Notes: generated by a model not told the origin, from the sequence alone. Counted from the first letter of the stretch, positions 42,901 through 48,876 are shown. The stretch: DNA of 64,000 nt from Hermatobates lingyangjiaoensis (GCA_026182355.1 JAPFBL010000119.1:2118001-2182000), one strand, 5' to 3'. Made by a program: numbers and translations.

Positions 42901-45900
42901 GAAATCTCAACTGACCAAAGATGTAAAAACATCTGGTAAGAGTAGTGGGAGTGGGAGGAAAGAGAGGTACTTTAGAGTGTAAAGTGCTGGAAAAGACAAT
43001 AAACCAGGGAGAGATGTCCTTCCTTGCAGGTTACACAATTTAAAATAGACAACGGAACTCTGTAAACCACTTCTTAACCATTGAAATTGATGGTGTCGAG
43101 TCCCCGTAGTATTAATCAAGTCTTTCCTTAGTTTCAGTGATGGATTTTTTACGTGCTTAATCAGCACACGAAATTCACTTTTTTCCATTTTTTACCGACG
43201 TGCAGTCGGTGTTTGATAGTCATTCAAAGCAGACAACCTCGTGTATTTTTACGAAAATGGAAAAAAGTGGTTATAAATTAAGGGTATAAATTAAGGTTAA
43301 AAATGGAAATAAATAACAATGCTTGATTAAGCATTACATTTTACGTAAAAAATCCATCACTGAAACTAAGGAAAGACTTGATAAATACTACAGGTACTCT
43401 GCACCATCAATTTCAATGGTTAAGAAGTGGTTTACAGAGTTCCGTTGTGTATTTTAAATTGTGTAAACTGGCTCATAATTAGATAGTTGTCCCCTAATAG
43501 ATTACAGATGACAGCAGCACTGTTGCATTTGGAGTAACTGCGCGGGAAATTCAAAAAGTCACTGACTTATCAATCCGCCCTCGTACCTCTCCTAACTCGC
43601 ACTCTTCTCAACCACTTACTAGATGTTTTTACATCTTTGGTCAGTTGAGATTTGACTCTGACAAAGACCGCTTGTGCCAGTTGAAAAATCTCATTCTTTT
43701 ATCTCATTTCTTATTGCGGTTTGAACATTGGTTGTTATTTAACGTGTTTATTGTGAAATCTTGTAATATAATAACCAATAAAGAGGACAGTCAACAACTG
43801 AACGACCAGATGACTCTTCACCGCAGAGTCGAAACCACTAACGCCAGTCAATATTACTCAGTACAAGTCTCTCATTCCCTAATCAAGCAACAAGAAAGGG
43901 TTTTCAAAATTTACTCAGTAAGGGTATAAAATTGGGAATGGCATCAATTCTTACAAATCTCGAGTAGTCTACATTCAAATTTACCAGTCAGAGGTTCTTA
44001 ATCTGGTGTGCTTGCAGGTTGAAAAAAATATGTTTCGTATTTTTACTTTCATTATTTAAATCAAAGTATGAAAGCTACATGCATTCTATGACAAGCTAGT
44101 ATATAGATGGTGAGTGAAGAAAGTCAATTTTCAAATTTTGCAACATTTGAAGAAATGGTTGATGATGCTGAAACATCAAGCTTGATTCTCAATGTTTGTG
44201 GAGCAAACGAAATTCATTTAGAACATCTGTTGAAGTTATTTGATCGTTGTGAAACTGAAAAAGTGTGACGAATGGATTAAAATCCATACTGTTTCGATTT
44301 AGCTAAATTACTGTATGAGGAAGAACTGAAAAAAGATCTGATAAACTACGTTCTAATGGTCTGTAAAAAGACGATTTCAGACAAGTAAATTGGAAGATTA
44401 TAGGAGCTTAATTTTAGATATTTTTCTTAGACTTTGAAAATTCGTCTGACTGTACTTATTCTATTCGCTATGCCACACTTCTGTGAGTTAATACTAGAGA
44501 GTCAGTAAACTTTTTTCAATTATCACAAAATCTAGTGAACAGTTGCATACCAAGGGATACTTGCTTGTTGCTATAAGTAACATTTGTCTATATTTTAAAA
44601 CCCTTTTAGGTATAAAACAGGAAGAAACAAGCCATTAAACTAACAGTTATTAGCAATATTTTGGAAGTATGAATCTAGATATTACTATCCTGCATATATT
44701 TCATGAAAATTATTATTTTATGAAAAGTATAATTTTTTTTCTGTACTTCATGTTTTTTGTTCTATTTATGATTGAGCACAATATAAAGTAAACGGTGTGA
44801 TGTCTGAGTGAATTTTTTTTAGATTATGGGGCAAAAAAAAGTTGGGAACCACCGCTATAAGTAAACGTAACATCAAATTCGTTTACAATTTAGTTTTGGT
44901 TTTATTTTAATGTAGCTGTCGTGCATATGTATTATCAAACTCTATAGTAAAGATTTATCAAACGCTTAGATAATCAATTTAACTATTTCATTCGTTTTAA
45001 TTCAGCAATATTCATTTTAATGCAGTTATAACAAAATTAGAATCATTATTCTAGAACAATTTAACATGCTACTGCTAATAAACCTTAATAATTATCATTT
45101 TTAGCGTAAGATTACTCTTTTAATACATTCATTCATGAAATACTCATAGGCAGTGCCTTATGAATAATTTAATTTTCTTCATGAATTAACAACCGTTTTT
45201 GTCATAAAGAACGAAAAAATATCTTTCCCAGTTTCAATATCTTCCTAAACCAATAGGTTCTTTAAAACTGTCTGACTTTAGGGTTTGTCAAGGAATATAT
45301 TTATATAAATATGCTCTGTATATTTATAAGAATACATACGTTGACAACTATAAATAACACCCTGTAAAACAATATATAATATATATGTAACTGATGTACT
45401 TTTGTTTTATTGTTTCATAAATGCTATTCTACTAATATATCATAATGAACTCATTAAAGTTGTGACCAGAGTAGCGCAGTGGCAACGTACTCACCACTGG
45501 CCTGGTTGATCCGGGGTTCATTACCACACTGGTCCATGATTTATTCACGAGGGGGATAAACAAATTTGAGCATATCAACCCTCGGAGAGGGCATTAAGCC
45601 GCTGGTCCAGAGCCTTTACGATGTTAGATATTCGTTAACCTAACAACTTAGCAACCTGACCTAACCTAACTCATAAAAAACCTTCAAACTTCATTTATTA
45701 AAACATTAAATAACAATTCTCTTTGATTTATTTCTGATAAAAAAAATTTAAATCCATGCAAACCAACCGAACAAGTACAATGTCATAATTCGAGGTTGAG
45801 TTTTTAAAACTATATTACTTTTTACAATAATAAGAATTTTTTGAATTTTTTTTCTAGCAAACAATATATGTTATCAGAAAATTGTTTAGCAAAAAAATAT

Positions 45901-47277
45901 ATATTTAAATTCATACATAAAACCTCTTTTCATTAAAACAACTTTGGCAAAAAGGATACAGCTCATCCCTCGTAGGAAACTATTTTAGGTATAATTTCAT
46001 TATTATCCGTCAAATGGTGTGATTGTATCGTGCTCACAAGTTTTCAAAATCAATCACACGTCAAATTGTTTACATTTTAACGCAGTACTAATCTTTTTGG
46101 TTATTAAAATAATCTGACGTTTTTATCCGTTAAAAATACTATTAGTTTCATAATAATTTCAAAATATCAACACTTAAGAGCTTATATTGGAAGCAAAAAA
46201 TAATGTTCTCTAAAATCATCTATTGACGAAACAAGTAATGTCTATGAAGCATTATTGCCCAAAAACATTAGCACATCCTGTTTACATGGACCATATAAAC
46301 TTTAATATTTTTAAGGTTAAAATATTAATTTGATGATTCAAAAGACTGATGTGAAGAGTGTTGAATACCTTTCGGGACACAACCTCCCACCCACATAGAC
46401 ACAGATACAAGCACACACATGTTATTTTTATTGTTGAAACCGATCCCCTAGCGGGTTAAAAACGTCAGCCTTTTACGGTCTTTTTGTTTCATCGGTGATT
46501 CTACTTTGGAAGTCCTAAATTTTGCCTAAATCAACTGTATTTAGAGTAGGGATTTTTAACAAGTACCTACAACTTAACGACATTCCCGAGGGACGACGTA
46601 CTCTGATTTACTCACCTCCCGCATGAATAAATCGAGGAACAGGTGGGTATCGAACCCTGGACGTACTCAGCTAATCTGGCCCCTCTAAGCACACAAATAC
46701 GGATCAAAATTGTCATATATTTTCCAAACAAGTACATTTCCAATGAAACCATTCTTCGAAAAAGCTTTACAGCACAACTAATTTATAGTAGCCATTTATG
46801 GGTTAAAATATGAATTTGATCTATCAAATAGTATGATCTTAAGAGTGATCTCAAACTTTAGGTACATAACACCCATTCACACAGACAAACGCACCCGCAA
46901 ATATCATCGAAAATAGTTCAAAAATTGACTCAGCGGACTTTCAAAATGTGTATTTCCATCAAAATCTCGAGACCAAATTTTCCTATGATAGTTATATAGT
47001 AAAGGAGAAGTAAAAATTGACAGGAAAAATTTAAGGGTCAAGGGTCAGCTAGCCATGCACAGCAAGGTGCATGCCAAATTAGTGGACAGGCATCTAGGCC
47101 TTTAACCACTTCATTCTTTAAATTAGTTAACGCGGCGGGATACAAGCTAAACTGGCGCTTTTACTTGTCCCTTGTATTAAAAAGTAAAATTTCCTTGGCT
47201 AGTGTGAACCTTTGACCAGTGACCAGAACAGGCTTATGCAAAATAGAGACTTAAGAATCAAAAACATACATGAAAGT

Positions 47278-47312
<35 letters not shown>

Positions 47313-48876
47313 CAATTAATAATTAATCACATGGAGCCCATTTTACGGTCTACTCATCGTCAAGCACACAGAACGAAAGCAAAGTTAGGAATTGCAAGAC
47401 TGCATTCATAAATGCATTTGATCAACCCTGCATTCATAACTGCGGCCCCAAGGAAGAAGCAGCACCCTCGGGCTCCATGGGGCACGTAATTACAACAACA
47501 TTCCGTATGGAACTAGTTATGCTCTCAAAATCAATATAATGGTAATAAATTAATAACAATAAGATAAAATAATTGTTCGATCTCCTCTTGAGGTGATTGC
47601 CCTTTGAGGGTGAATACATTTTAATGAATACATTAATGAGCCCACACACTATCCATCCATCGATAAGCACGCAGTCCGGAAGCAGGGTTTGGAATTGCAA
47701 GAATCTGCATTCAAAAATGCATTTGTCAACCCCGGATTCCACATAACTGCGGCCACCGAGAACAGCTGCATCCAAGCTCAATGTGGGAGACAGCAATGAC
47801 TACTACGTACAGTCTTAAGAACATACCCGCTATAACACCTCTGACGAATGTCTTTACGGATAAATAGAAATAAGAAAAAAAAACAACCAATGATTCAGTG
47901 TGACTTATATTAGAAATATTTTTTTATGTAACATTGATATAGCTTATCTACCATTGATTCTTAAAATACAAAATAGGATTTCGTATTTTCTACGTAACGT
48001 CATATTAGCTTATAGAATGTCAAAAAAATGCTAAACTGTCTATTTACATTTTCTTCTTTGTGTAAGCGGAACCTGAACAGTAATGTATGCGAAATTCAAA
48101 AGTAGTCATTGTCATTCGTTCACATTGTGACATTCAACAGTCTAGGTGTAGGTTTTCTTACTCGACAGTTTTATATTGTCTCGTAATTTTGATTAGGTCT
48201 TATAATGTTTTATTTTTGTTGACAGTATTCCAATGGTTAAATTAAGAACTGTAAATAATTTATTGTGATATTACAGATGACTAGAATGAGGAGGGAAAGA
48301 AACACCAAGTCTTTCCACAAAAGATTTTATGAAACTTCGACGCCTTTCGAACACTTAGTGTCCATTTTCAGGCTAGATCTGCAATATAAAATATGAACAG
48401 AAAATATGAAAATGAATACAAAAACAACTAAAAAAAATATACAATACTAAGAGTTACATCTTCTTACTGAGACAGGTATGTAACTCTTATTAGCTTTTCA
48501 GTATTCAGTTCCACATAGCCTTTTCATATTTTATATTGTAGAATAACCCGAGAATAAACACTGAGTCTTCAAAACGAGTCGACTTGTATAACATATTTTG
48601 TGTGAAGACTTGGTGTTTCTTTCCCTTTTTCCAATCATAAACAAACATATTATTTCAACAGTAAATAAATGTTATTAAGATTTGTTTAGTTTTAATAAGT
48701 ACTAAAATCATACGTACAATCATGGGTTTGTTGGGCCATTTTTTGTAGTTAGTGAATACAAACTCAGTAACAGACTTGTCCGGGATCTCCACTGGTTTGT
48801 ATTTCGACTTGATTATGTTGTGGCAACGTCGTCGAGAGACAACCGAGAAGGTTCCAGCAAATCTCAGAAGTTTCAT
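6585..48876 (-). CDS. 4-coumarate-CoA-ligase-like acyl-CoA synthetase, 7 exons, 3' end outside window
   Basis: Known role of the family: ANL adenylating enzymes activate a carboxylic acid with ATP and transfer it to CoA; animal 4CL/luciferase-like members mostly use fatty or aromatic acids. Seven exons join in phase to 455 codons (53+70+111+52+58+59+52, some codons split). Visible motifs are the P-loop [10 protein letters not shown] (about 200-209), PFFHIYG (246-252), GAAP (320-323), YGLTET (346-351), TGD (427-429) and DRSKE (443-447). Family proteins are about 540-550 residues, so the C-terminal subdomain with the catalytic lysine, and any peroxisomal signal, lies left of base 1. The first 30 residues are basic and lack acidic residues, which suggests mitochondrial import (inference). 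Introns are 9.1, 3.5, 11.6, 11.2, 2.2 and 3.3 kb and full of repeats. The substrate cannot be told from the sequence. Confidence 0.9.
7696..7727 (-). ncRNA. Hammerhead-type ribozyme motif (left arm of palindrome)
   Basis: Read on the minus strand: CUC, CUGAAGA, C, a 7-8 base stem-loop, GAAA, then AUUU and GAG. CUC/GAG can pair as stem I. It mirrors the motif at 7809..7840. Confidence 0.5.
7809..7840 (+). ncRNA. Hammerhead-type ribozyme motif (right arm of palindrome)
   Basis: CUC, CUGAAGA, C, GGAUCAUC, GAAA, AUUU, GAG. It fits the hammerhead core (CUGANGA and GAAA) with stem I CUC/GAG and a very short stem III. Stem II is weak (GGAUCAUC), and an extra pyrimidine follows CUGAAGA as in the other copies. 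Confidence 0.5.
8095..8965. repeat. Inverted repeat arms enclosing an EMC3 retrocopy
   Basis: 8095..8240 and 8843..8965 are imperfect inverted copies: both contain the strings attcggattcact, acaatatagaaatgat and agaatataagtatt in opposite orientation. The left junction also shares acgcaacggctagtaacc with the sequence near 30785. Between the arms lies the EMC3 pseudogene. Confidence 0.7.
8308..8756 (-). pseudogene. EMC3: EMC3 (ER membrane protein complex subunit 3) processed pseudogene, 5' fragment
   Basis: The minus strand from an ATG at 8756 reads [19 protein letters not shown], then (after a frameshift) [64 protein letters not shown] and [16 protein letters not shown]. This follows the N-terminal 150 or so residues of EMC3, an Oxa1-family subunit of the ER membrane insertase, recognised from memory of the conserved human protein. 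The match is continuous with no intron, so the copy came from spliced mRNA. At least three frameshifts and two in-frame stops break it, and it ends abruptly before the PML... segment. It lies inside an intron of the synthetase gene and between inverted PLE-type arms. Confidence 0.88.
8966..10013. other. Intron 6 sequence, AT-rich
   Basis: No gene or identifiable repeat. Confidence 0.5.
10014..10189 (-). CDS. Exon 6 of acyl-CoA synthetase: YGLTE (A5) motif
   Basis: The acceptor is tatttgcag|GTTATGG and the donor is GGCCCCAA|gtaagc. The exon completes the glycine codon of exon 5 and ends in phase 0. It encodes [13 protein letters not shown], the A5 motif that contacts the adenine and the carboxylate. 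[16 protein letters not shown] follows, then GELCVRGPQ, a conserved turn. All key residues are present. Confidence 0.94.
10437..10475. repeat. (TA)n microsatellite
   Basis: Uninterrupted alternating AT directly left of a PLE-repeat end. A second tract lies at 10692..10729, so the two bracket the hammerhead repeat. Confidence 0.95.
10478..10690 (+). repeat. PLE-type repeat between two (TA)n tracts
   Basis: It starts with the common end agatttcacataaacacgtg, continues through gatcaaaccacaataag, and carries a hammerhead motif. The same end sequence recurs at 7590, 42160, 51911, 59683 and 62800. Confidence 0.7.
10608..10641 (+). ncRNA. Hammerhead-type ribozyme motif
   Basis: UCUC, CUGAAGA, C, GGUU/AACC stem II, GAAA, AUU, A, GAGA. 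UCUC/GAGA forms a 4-bp stem I. The bases after GAA include palindromic AAUU as stem III, so self-cleavage would need a dimer, as reported for PLE hammerheads. Predicted cleavage is after A10637. Confidence 0.6.
11111..11153 (-). ncRNA. Hammerhead-type motif, family 3, decayed core
   Basis: Minus strand: GACU, CUGACGA, an ACC/GGU stem, then GUAA instead of GAAA, ending AGUC. Stem I (GACU/AGUC) is intact. A second, plus-strand copy lies at about 11225..11280, so the two face each other as an inverted pair. Confidence 0.4.
11340..11430 (-). repeat. PLE-type repeat, family 4 (GAAACG motif)
   Basis: Shares the pattern ataggcaga... / cggttttactttaaa / cgtttcgg with copies at 30216..30300 and 61846..61910. 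Confidence 0.5.
11695..11952. mobile_element. MITE with about 33-bp terminal inverted repeats, copy 1
   Basis: Left end tgagccgtttattttgaaag, right end ctttcaaaataagcggctca. The body is AT-rich and non-coding (258 bp). The copy at 42500..42785 has the same ends. A clear target duplication is not visible, so the superfamily is left open. Confidence 0.75.
12115..12312 (-). repeat. tRNA-derived SINE copy
   Basis: The tRNA-like head is on the right (ctaccctggc-type end) with a degenerate B box (tattgaacacc), and the body on the left holds gatctttaac and tctccgagg, shared with copies at 21291, 46500, 49130 and 63610. It lies in intron 5, about 100 bp from exon 5. Confidence 0.65.
12410..12584 (-). 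CDS. Exon 5 of acyl-CoA synthetase
   Basis: The acceptor is tttgtttcag|CCAACACAA and the donor is TCTCAAG|gtgggt. The exon starts on a codon border and ends one base into a glycine codon. It encodes [18 protein letters not shown] and [16 protein letters not shown]. The family consensus here is 'T....VPP....L...P......DLSSL......GAAPL', which matches. The last codons (KISQG) lead into the YGLTE motif of the next exon. Confidence 0.92.
13335..13455. repeat. Palindrome with hammerhead loop
   Basis: Arms 13335..13380 and 13411..13455 are inverted copies with few differences. The unique centre carries one hammerhead-type motif on the minus strand. Confidence 0.8.
13377..13408 (-). ncRNA. Hammerhead-type ribozyme motif
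   Basis: Minus strand: CUCUC, CUGAUGA, C, GAUU/AACC-like stem, GAAA, AUUA, GAGA. UCUC/GAGA pairs as stem I. Stem II has one mismatch. Confidence 0.5.
13533..13577 (-). ncRNA. Hammerhead-type ribozyme motif, GACC/GGUC stem II
   Basis: Minus strand: CUUCUC, CUGAGGA, C, GACC...GGUC, GAAA, AUAUU, GAAAAG. Five of six bases of CUUCUC/GAAAAG pair as stem I. The stem I sequence differs from the GAGA family, yet pairing is kept. Confidence 0.55.
13695..13849. repeat. Palindrome with one intact and one half hammerhead motif
   Basis: Arms 13695..13759 and 13785..13849 are inverted copies. The left arm carries a minus-strand motif whose core has decayed (CUAAUGA, 13747..13778); the right arm has only its 3' half. 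Confidence 0.75.
13975..14513 (+). pseudogene. Penelope-like element ORF, C-terminal GIY-YIG endonuclease domain, frameshifted
   Basis: Frame 1 (14041..14301) reads [20 protein letters not shown] and [13 protein letters not shown]. The following frame (14295..14513) reads [20 protein letters not shown] and [15 protein letters not shown] proteins are a reverse transcriptase followed by a GIY-YIG nuclease. The 'YIGMT..LSRRL' motif and the '(I)K..NP.LN.Q' terminus fit its start and end. One frameshift near 14297 and stops upstream (13975..14040) show it is dead. No RT domain precedes it, so it is 5'-truncated. A hammerhead motif lies 145 bp downstream, as expected for a PLE terminal repeat. Confidence 0.78.
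14655..14691 (+). ncRNA. Hammerhead-type ribozyme motif of PLE terminal repeat
   Basis: AAC, CUGAAGA, U, GAC...GUC, GAAA, GCU, A, GUU. Stem I AAC/GUU, stem II GAC/GUC, stem III palindromic AGCU. It lies between the tail of one PLE copy and the head of another. Confidence 0.6.
14744..14935 (+). pseudogene. Head of a PLE ORF (N-terminal peptide), truncated
   Basis: Reads [20 protein letters not shown] and SRKVVNAE. It resembles the peptides at 30577 (minus) and 59282 (plus). Its place after tail and hammerhead suggests a head-to-tail partial second copy of the element. The frame soon runs into TA-rich sequence. Confidence 0.5.
14936..18660. other. Intron 4 sequence; one unexplained 105-codon frame
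   Basis: Mostly AT-rich. The frame 17456..17773 (+) encodes [20 protein letters not shown] and [20 protein letters not shown], more protein-like in composition than its surroundings, but I do not recognise it. An AT-rich PLE-like patch sits at 14990..15180 (tatttgtacatgtgg... tgtgcaatcttg). Confidence 0.4.
18760..18860 (-). repeat. PLE-type repeat with GUCGAAACGUCGAC motif
   Basis: Minus strand: CUGAAAC ... UCCCCCUAGUGGGG hairpin ... GUCGAAACGUCGAC. The GAAACG block resembles PLE terminal repeats, but the CUGANGA half has decayed. Confidence 0.4.
19128..19395 (+). repeat. tRNA-derived SINE, near full length
   Basis: Head ggccagggtagcccagtgac (A-box-like), degenerate B box (gtgcaataccc), then a body with aacctgagcacgttatcccc and gatttagttaggcaaattta. 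It is the clearest plus-strand copy of the family. Confidence 0.75.
19849..20334. mobile_element. pogo/Tigger-like (Tc1-mariner) non-autonomous element
   Basis: Ends CAGTCGATTCCGGTTCATTG and CAATTAAGCGGAATCCACTG form inverted repeats flanked by TA (19847 and 20335), as in Tc1/mariner. GTCCCAATTAA occurs at both subterminal regions. The centre holds a second, similar motif set (gctcggttaagccgg) and two copies of tttgccgctgca (19979, 20118), as if a related element were nested. It includes a G17 run at 19962..19978. No transposase. Confidence 0.7.
20726..20744 (+). other. G-rich tract (three runs of four or five G)
   Basis: Three G-runs separated by single T residues inside AT-rich intron sequence. 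A fourth short run could complete a quadruplex. No function inferred. Confidence 0.5.
21236..21549 (-). repeat. tRNA-derived SINE copy
   Basis: Reverse-oriented copy: the right end has ctggctaccctggcc (head) and tattgaatcctgg (degenerate B box), the body ctccgggaaacga and ctaattctgcctaa-like segments. Confidence 0.75.
21985..22280 (+). repeat. Tandem duplication, unit about 148 bp
   Basis: The string gtcacaagtaaactcagct near 22001 recurs as gtcacaagcaaactcagcc near 22149, each followed by accataagacat and a 'gctgaaacttt' block. The surrounding tctatataaataaaa start resembles that of some invertebrate Helitrons, but no end signal is clear. Confidence 0.6.
22590..22765 (+). pseudogene. Possible RNase H fragment of a non-LTR element
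   Basis: A frame starting VLYTD and, after a shift, TGCGIGESV resembles the 'YTDGS...tGaGi' start of retrotransposon RNase H. No longer match is visible. Confidence 0.28.
23314..23645. repeat. Tandem repeat of about 133 bp, 2.5 units, built from a SINE-head-like segment
   Basis: Units start near 23315, 23448 and 23581. Each contains a tactgtcatcggcgagcac-like block and a gggctaccctggctcc-like block that match the inverted tRNA-like head of the local SINE family. The apparent 111-codon frame with a repeated YCHxRAxKP motif is a by-product of the repeat, not a gene. Confidence 0.7.
23813..23967 (-). CDS. Exon 4 of acyl-CoA synthetase
   Basis: The acceptor is tttttccag|ATACTTTTC and the donor is AAATATAAG|gtatga. 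The exon enters with one base carried over and ends on a codon border. It encodes [19 protein letters not shown] and [10 protein letters not shown]. The PFFHIYG block, whose histidine lines the acyl pocket in 4CL and luciferase, matches the family. Confidence 0.9.
25205..25275 (-). repeat. Truncated SINE head
   Basis: Contains gatcgaaccccagctctacc and cactgggctactctgacca, the tRNA-like part only. A similar remnant lies at 26668..26730. Confidence 0.6.
25780..26205 (+). pseudogene. Non-LTR retrotransposon RT C-terminal fragment
   Basis: Reads [20 protein letters not shown] and [17 protein letters not shown]. This matches the conserved end of Jockey/CR1-type reverse transcriptases ('LYKxLVRPxLEYxxxVWxP'). 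Further on, [15 protein letters not shown] and DIREFKK resemble their C-terminal tail. Stops and shifts break it. Confidence 0.62.
27013..27324. mobile_element. Possible hAT-type MITE, GC-richer island
   Basis: Ends CAGGGCCGTCCCTAGG and CTAAGGGATGGGCCTG are imperfect inverted repeats. A stretch near 27240..27300 is unusually GC-rich (cgcggggcccccactagcgc). No convincing 8-bp duplication is visible, so the borders are uncertain. Confidence 0.45.
27780..28435 (+). pseudogene. Penelope-like element ORF, C-terminal linker and GIY-YIG domain
   Basis: Frame pieces read [15 protein letters not shown] (end of the RT/thumb region), [20 protein letters not shown], then [20 protein letters not shown] followed by [14 protein letters not shown] and [11 protein letters not shown]. 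The Cys pair before YIG and the 'YIGKTGR...R..EH' pattern are typical of the PLE endonuclease. A stop at about 28276 and a frameshift near 27920 break it. Basic residues ([12 protein letters not shown]) close the frame. Confidence 0.82.
28554..28590 (+). ncRNA. Hammerhead-type motif downstream of PLE ORF
   Basis: CUUG, UUGAAGA (C3 changed to U), U, GGGU/ACCC stem II, GAAA, CCGGU, C, CGAG. Stem I CUUG/CGAG, stem III palindromic ACCGGU, and the site reads GUC. The C3 change probably inactivates it. Confidence 0.5.
28691..29990. other. Intron 3 sequence, AT-rich
   Basis: A short perfect inverted repeat aacgtaagaa/ttcttacgtt at 29010..29031 is the only structure noted. Confidence 0.45.
30084..30116 (+). 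ncRNA. Hammerhead-type ribozyme motif
   Basis: CUC, CUGAUGA, C, GG...CC stem II, GAAA, AGUAUA, GAG. Stem I CUC/GAG is kept. The surrounding sequence matches the 13335 and 54512 copies. Confidence 0.55.
30216..30300 (-). repeat. PLE-type repeat, family 4
   Basis: Minus strand: CUAUGAA...GGUUUU...AAAACC-GAAACGUUGGC. It is nearly identical to 61846..61910. The CUGANGA box is altered, so ribozyme activity is unlikely. Confidence 0.55.
30462..30709. repeat. Palindrome made of two inverted PLE heads
   Basis: Arms 30462..30578 and 30591..30709 are almost perfect inverted copies. On the minus strand the left arm opens a frame at 30577 reading [20 protein letters not shown], then [19 protein letters not shown] and [11 protein letters not shown], the same peptide family as at 14744 and 59282. 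The plus-strand arm encodes the same peptide until a frameshift. Confidence 0.75.
30830..31985. other. Probable assembly or consensus error: sequence made of homopolymer runs
   Basis: Almost every base lies in a run of two or more, with blocks of T, A, G and C of 3 to 25 bases. The block starts inside a hammerhead repeat: cccaagacggattgcccaaa and ttgaattttggtg look like a run-inflated version of the repeat at 8000..8050. Real sequence resumes near 31985. Do not search for genes here. Confidence 0.75.
32040..32910. repeat. Mixed PLE-type repeat fragments
   Basis: Two copies of the common end (aacaagatttcacaataaac-like, at about 32050 and 32797) and of ctaagatctttcaacc. A hammerhead-type motif on the minus strand lies at 32865..32907 (GACU, CUGACGA, GAAA, GAUCUU, AGCC). 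(TA)n tracts separate them. Confidence 0.6.
33337..33560 (+). repeat. tRNA-derived SINE copy
   Basis: Head ggtccagagtagctcagtga, body gactgagcactttatttctc and gggactctcatgttgaa. More diverged than the 19128 copy. Confidence 0.65.
33940..34490. repeat. GC-richer repeat, possibly retrotransposon 5' region
   Basis: Base composition differs sharply from the surrounding intron. It contains ggtaccaggcgacttccttg and gccatcctccggaagcgcag. No domain is recognisable; its texture is like that of 49216..49900. Confidence 0.35.
34500..35600. other. Intron 3 sequence next to exon 3
   Basis: AT-rich, with nothing identifiable. Confidence 0.5.
35601..35933 (-). CDS. Exon 3 of acyl-CoA synthetase: ATP-binding P-loop
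   Basis: The acceptor is tttttacag|ATGAAATAC and the donor is CCTCTG|gtaagac. The 333 bases carry phase 1 into phase 1. The exon encodes the alpha/beta segment [17 protein letters not shown] and then [19 protein letters not shown], the A3 (P-loop) motif of the ANL superfamily that binds ATP phosphates. The motif is intact, so this exon looks functional. A second frame open across part of the exon is a shadow. Confidence 0.93.
36092..36162 (-). pseudogene. tRNA-like pseudogene with intact A and B boxes
   Basis: Minus strand: GTCCCCGTGGCGCAGACGAT, later GGGTTCGATTCCCAC (T arm pairs perfectly). The D arm GCGC...GCGC pairs. The anticodon stem does not close and there is no 3' acceptor strand, so it is not a working tRNA. 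It may be a relic or a SINE head. Confidence 0.5.
36163..37735. other. Intron 2 sequence
   Basis: AT-rich with several small frames that look random. No repeat recognised. Confidence 0.45.
37737..38190 (+). pseudogene. Non-LTR retrotransposon RNase H fragment
   Basis: Reads [20 protein letters not shown] and NLPERW, matching the C-terminal RNase H block ('LQWIPxHxGIxGNExAD'). The next frame continues with a serine/threonine-rich tail. No RT precedes it. The stop and frame change make it a pseudogene. Confidence 0.68.
39215..39275 (-). pseudogene. tRNA-like fragment
   Basis: Minus strand: GGCTTGGTTGGTAAGTC (A-box-like) and AGTTCGAATCCCTGGCT (B-box-like). The anticodon arm is not convincing. 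Confidence 0.35.
39427..39637 (-). CDS. Exon 2 of acyl-CoA synthetase (residues about 54-124)
   Basis: The acceptor is tttgttggcag|ACGTGC and the donor is CAGAAG|gtaaac. The exon opens in phase 0 and ends one base into a codon. It encodes [13 protein letters not shown], then [18 protein letters not shown] and a segment ending FINPIFTE. This is the N-terminal Rossmann-like part of 4CL-type enzymes, where family members read roughly 'NxPEFxxAxxGxxxAGGxxxxxNPxYT'. The reading frame continues upstream of the acceptor as untranslated intron sequence. Confidence 0.88.
39903..39948. repeat. (TA)n microsatellite
   Basis: Uninterrupted TA dinucleotide tract in intron 1. Confidence 0.95.
40640..40800 (-). 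repeat. PLE-related repeat, family 2, truncated
   Basis: Shares agaacaaacatacaagaaatc and the tactatattttgatttcg segment with 56130..56200. The hammerhead core has decayed to CUAAUGA. Confidence 0.5.
42195..42265. repeat. Short palindrome at PLE-repeat end
   Basis: gatcaaaccacaatatgaaa and its inverted copy, 25-bp arms. The inner hammerhead part is deleted, leaving gatcttagttt. The common end agatttcacataaacacgtg lies at 42161. Confidence 0.75.
42500..42785. mobile_element. MITE copy 2 (same family as 11695)
   Basis: Left end tgaggtgcttattttgaaag, right end tcactttcaaaataaacggg; 286 bp, AT-rich interior, non-coding. Confidence 0.7.
42859..42901 (-). ncRNA. Hammerhead-type motif, family 3, compensatory stem I
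   Basis: Minus strand: CACU, CUGACAA, AGACCGC...GUU, GAAA, GAUCAU, AGUG. Relative to GACU/AGUC copies, both partners of one pair have changed (G to C and C to G), so stem I remains paired. Confidence 0.5.
43050..43480. repeat. Imperfect inverted repeat around 43250
   Basis: aactctgtaaaccacttcttaacca with gatggattttttacgtgctt on the left mirrors ttacgtaaaaaatccatcac and ggttaagaagtggtttacag on the right. The arms are about 120 bp. A decayed hammerhead (GACU, CUGACAA) follows near 43652. Confidence 0.6.
43987..44855. mobile_element. hAT-type transposon remnant
   Basis: The left end cagaggttcttaatctggtg and right end ttgggaaccaccgct resemble hAT inverted repeats. The inner frame reads [20 protein letters not shown], then (with stops and a shift) a CDEWIKNPY-like block, reminiscent of ZBED5-type hAT transposases. 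Dead. Confidence 0.45.
45463..45670 (+). repeat. tRNA-derived SINE copy
   Basis: Head tgaccagagtagcgcagtgg, B box gatccggggttcattacc, body aaatttgagcatatcaaccc and gagcctttacgatg. Confidence 0.7.
46440..46685 (-). repeat. tRNA-derived SINE copy
   Basis: Body ggaagtcctaaattttgcct and tttagagtagggatttttaa, B box gtatcgaaccctgg on the right, head ctaatctggcccc. Confidence 0.7.
47330..47800. repeat. Diverged direct repeat, two units about 310 bp apart
   Basis: Units 47330..47480 and 47640..47790 share ggaattgcaag, tgcattcataaatgcattt-like and cataactgcggcc segments. A 120-codon minus frame spans one unit and partly repeats itself. A (TAA)n tract (47278..47312) lies left. Confidence 0.6.
48293..48628. 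repeat. Inverted repeat with hammerhead-type centre, close to exon 1
   Basis: ggaaagaaacaccaagtctt near 48295 mirrors aagacttggtgtttctttcc near 48606. Inside, the minus strand reads CUGAAAA ... GACAC/GUGUUC ... GAAAGGCGUC, a PLE-type motif (48333..48376). It lies in intron 1, 90 bp from exon 1. Confidence 0.65.
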
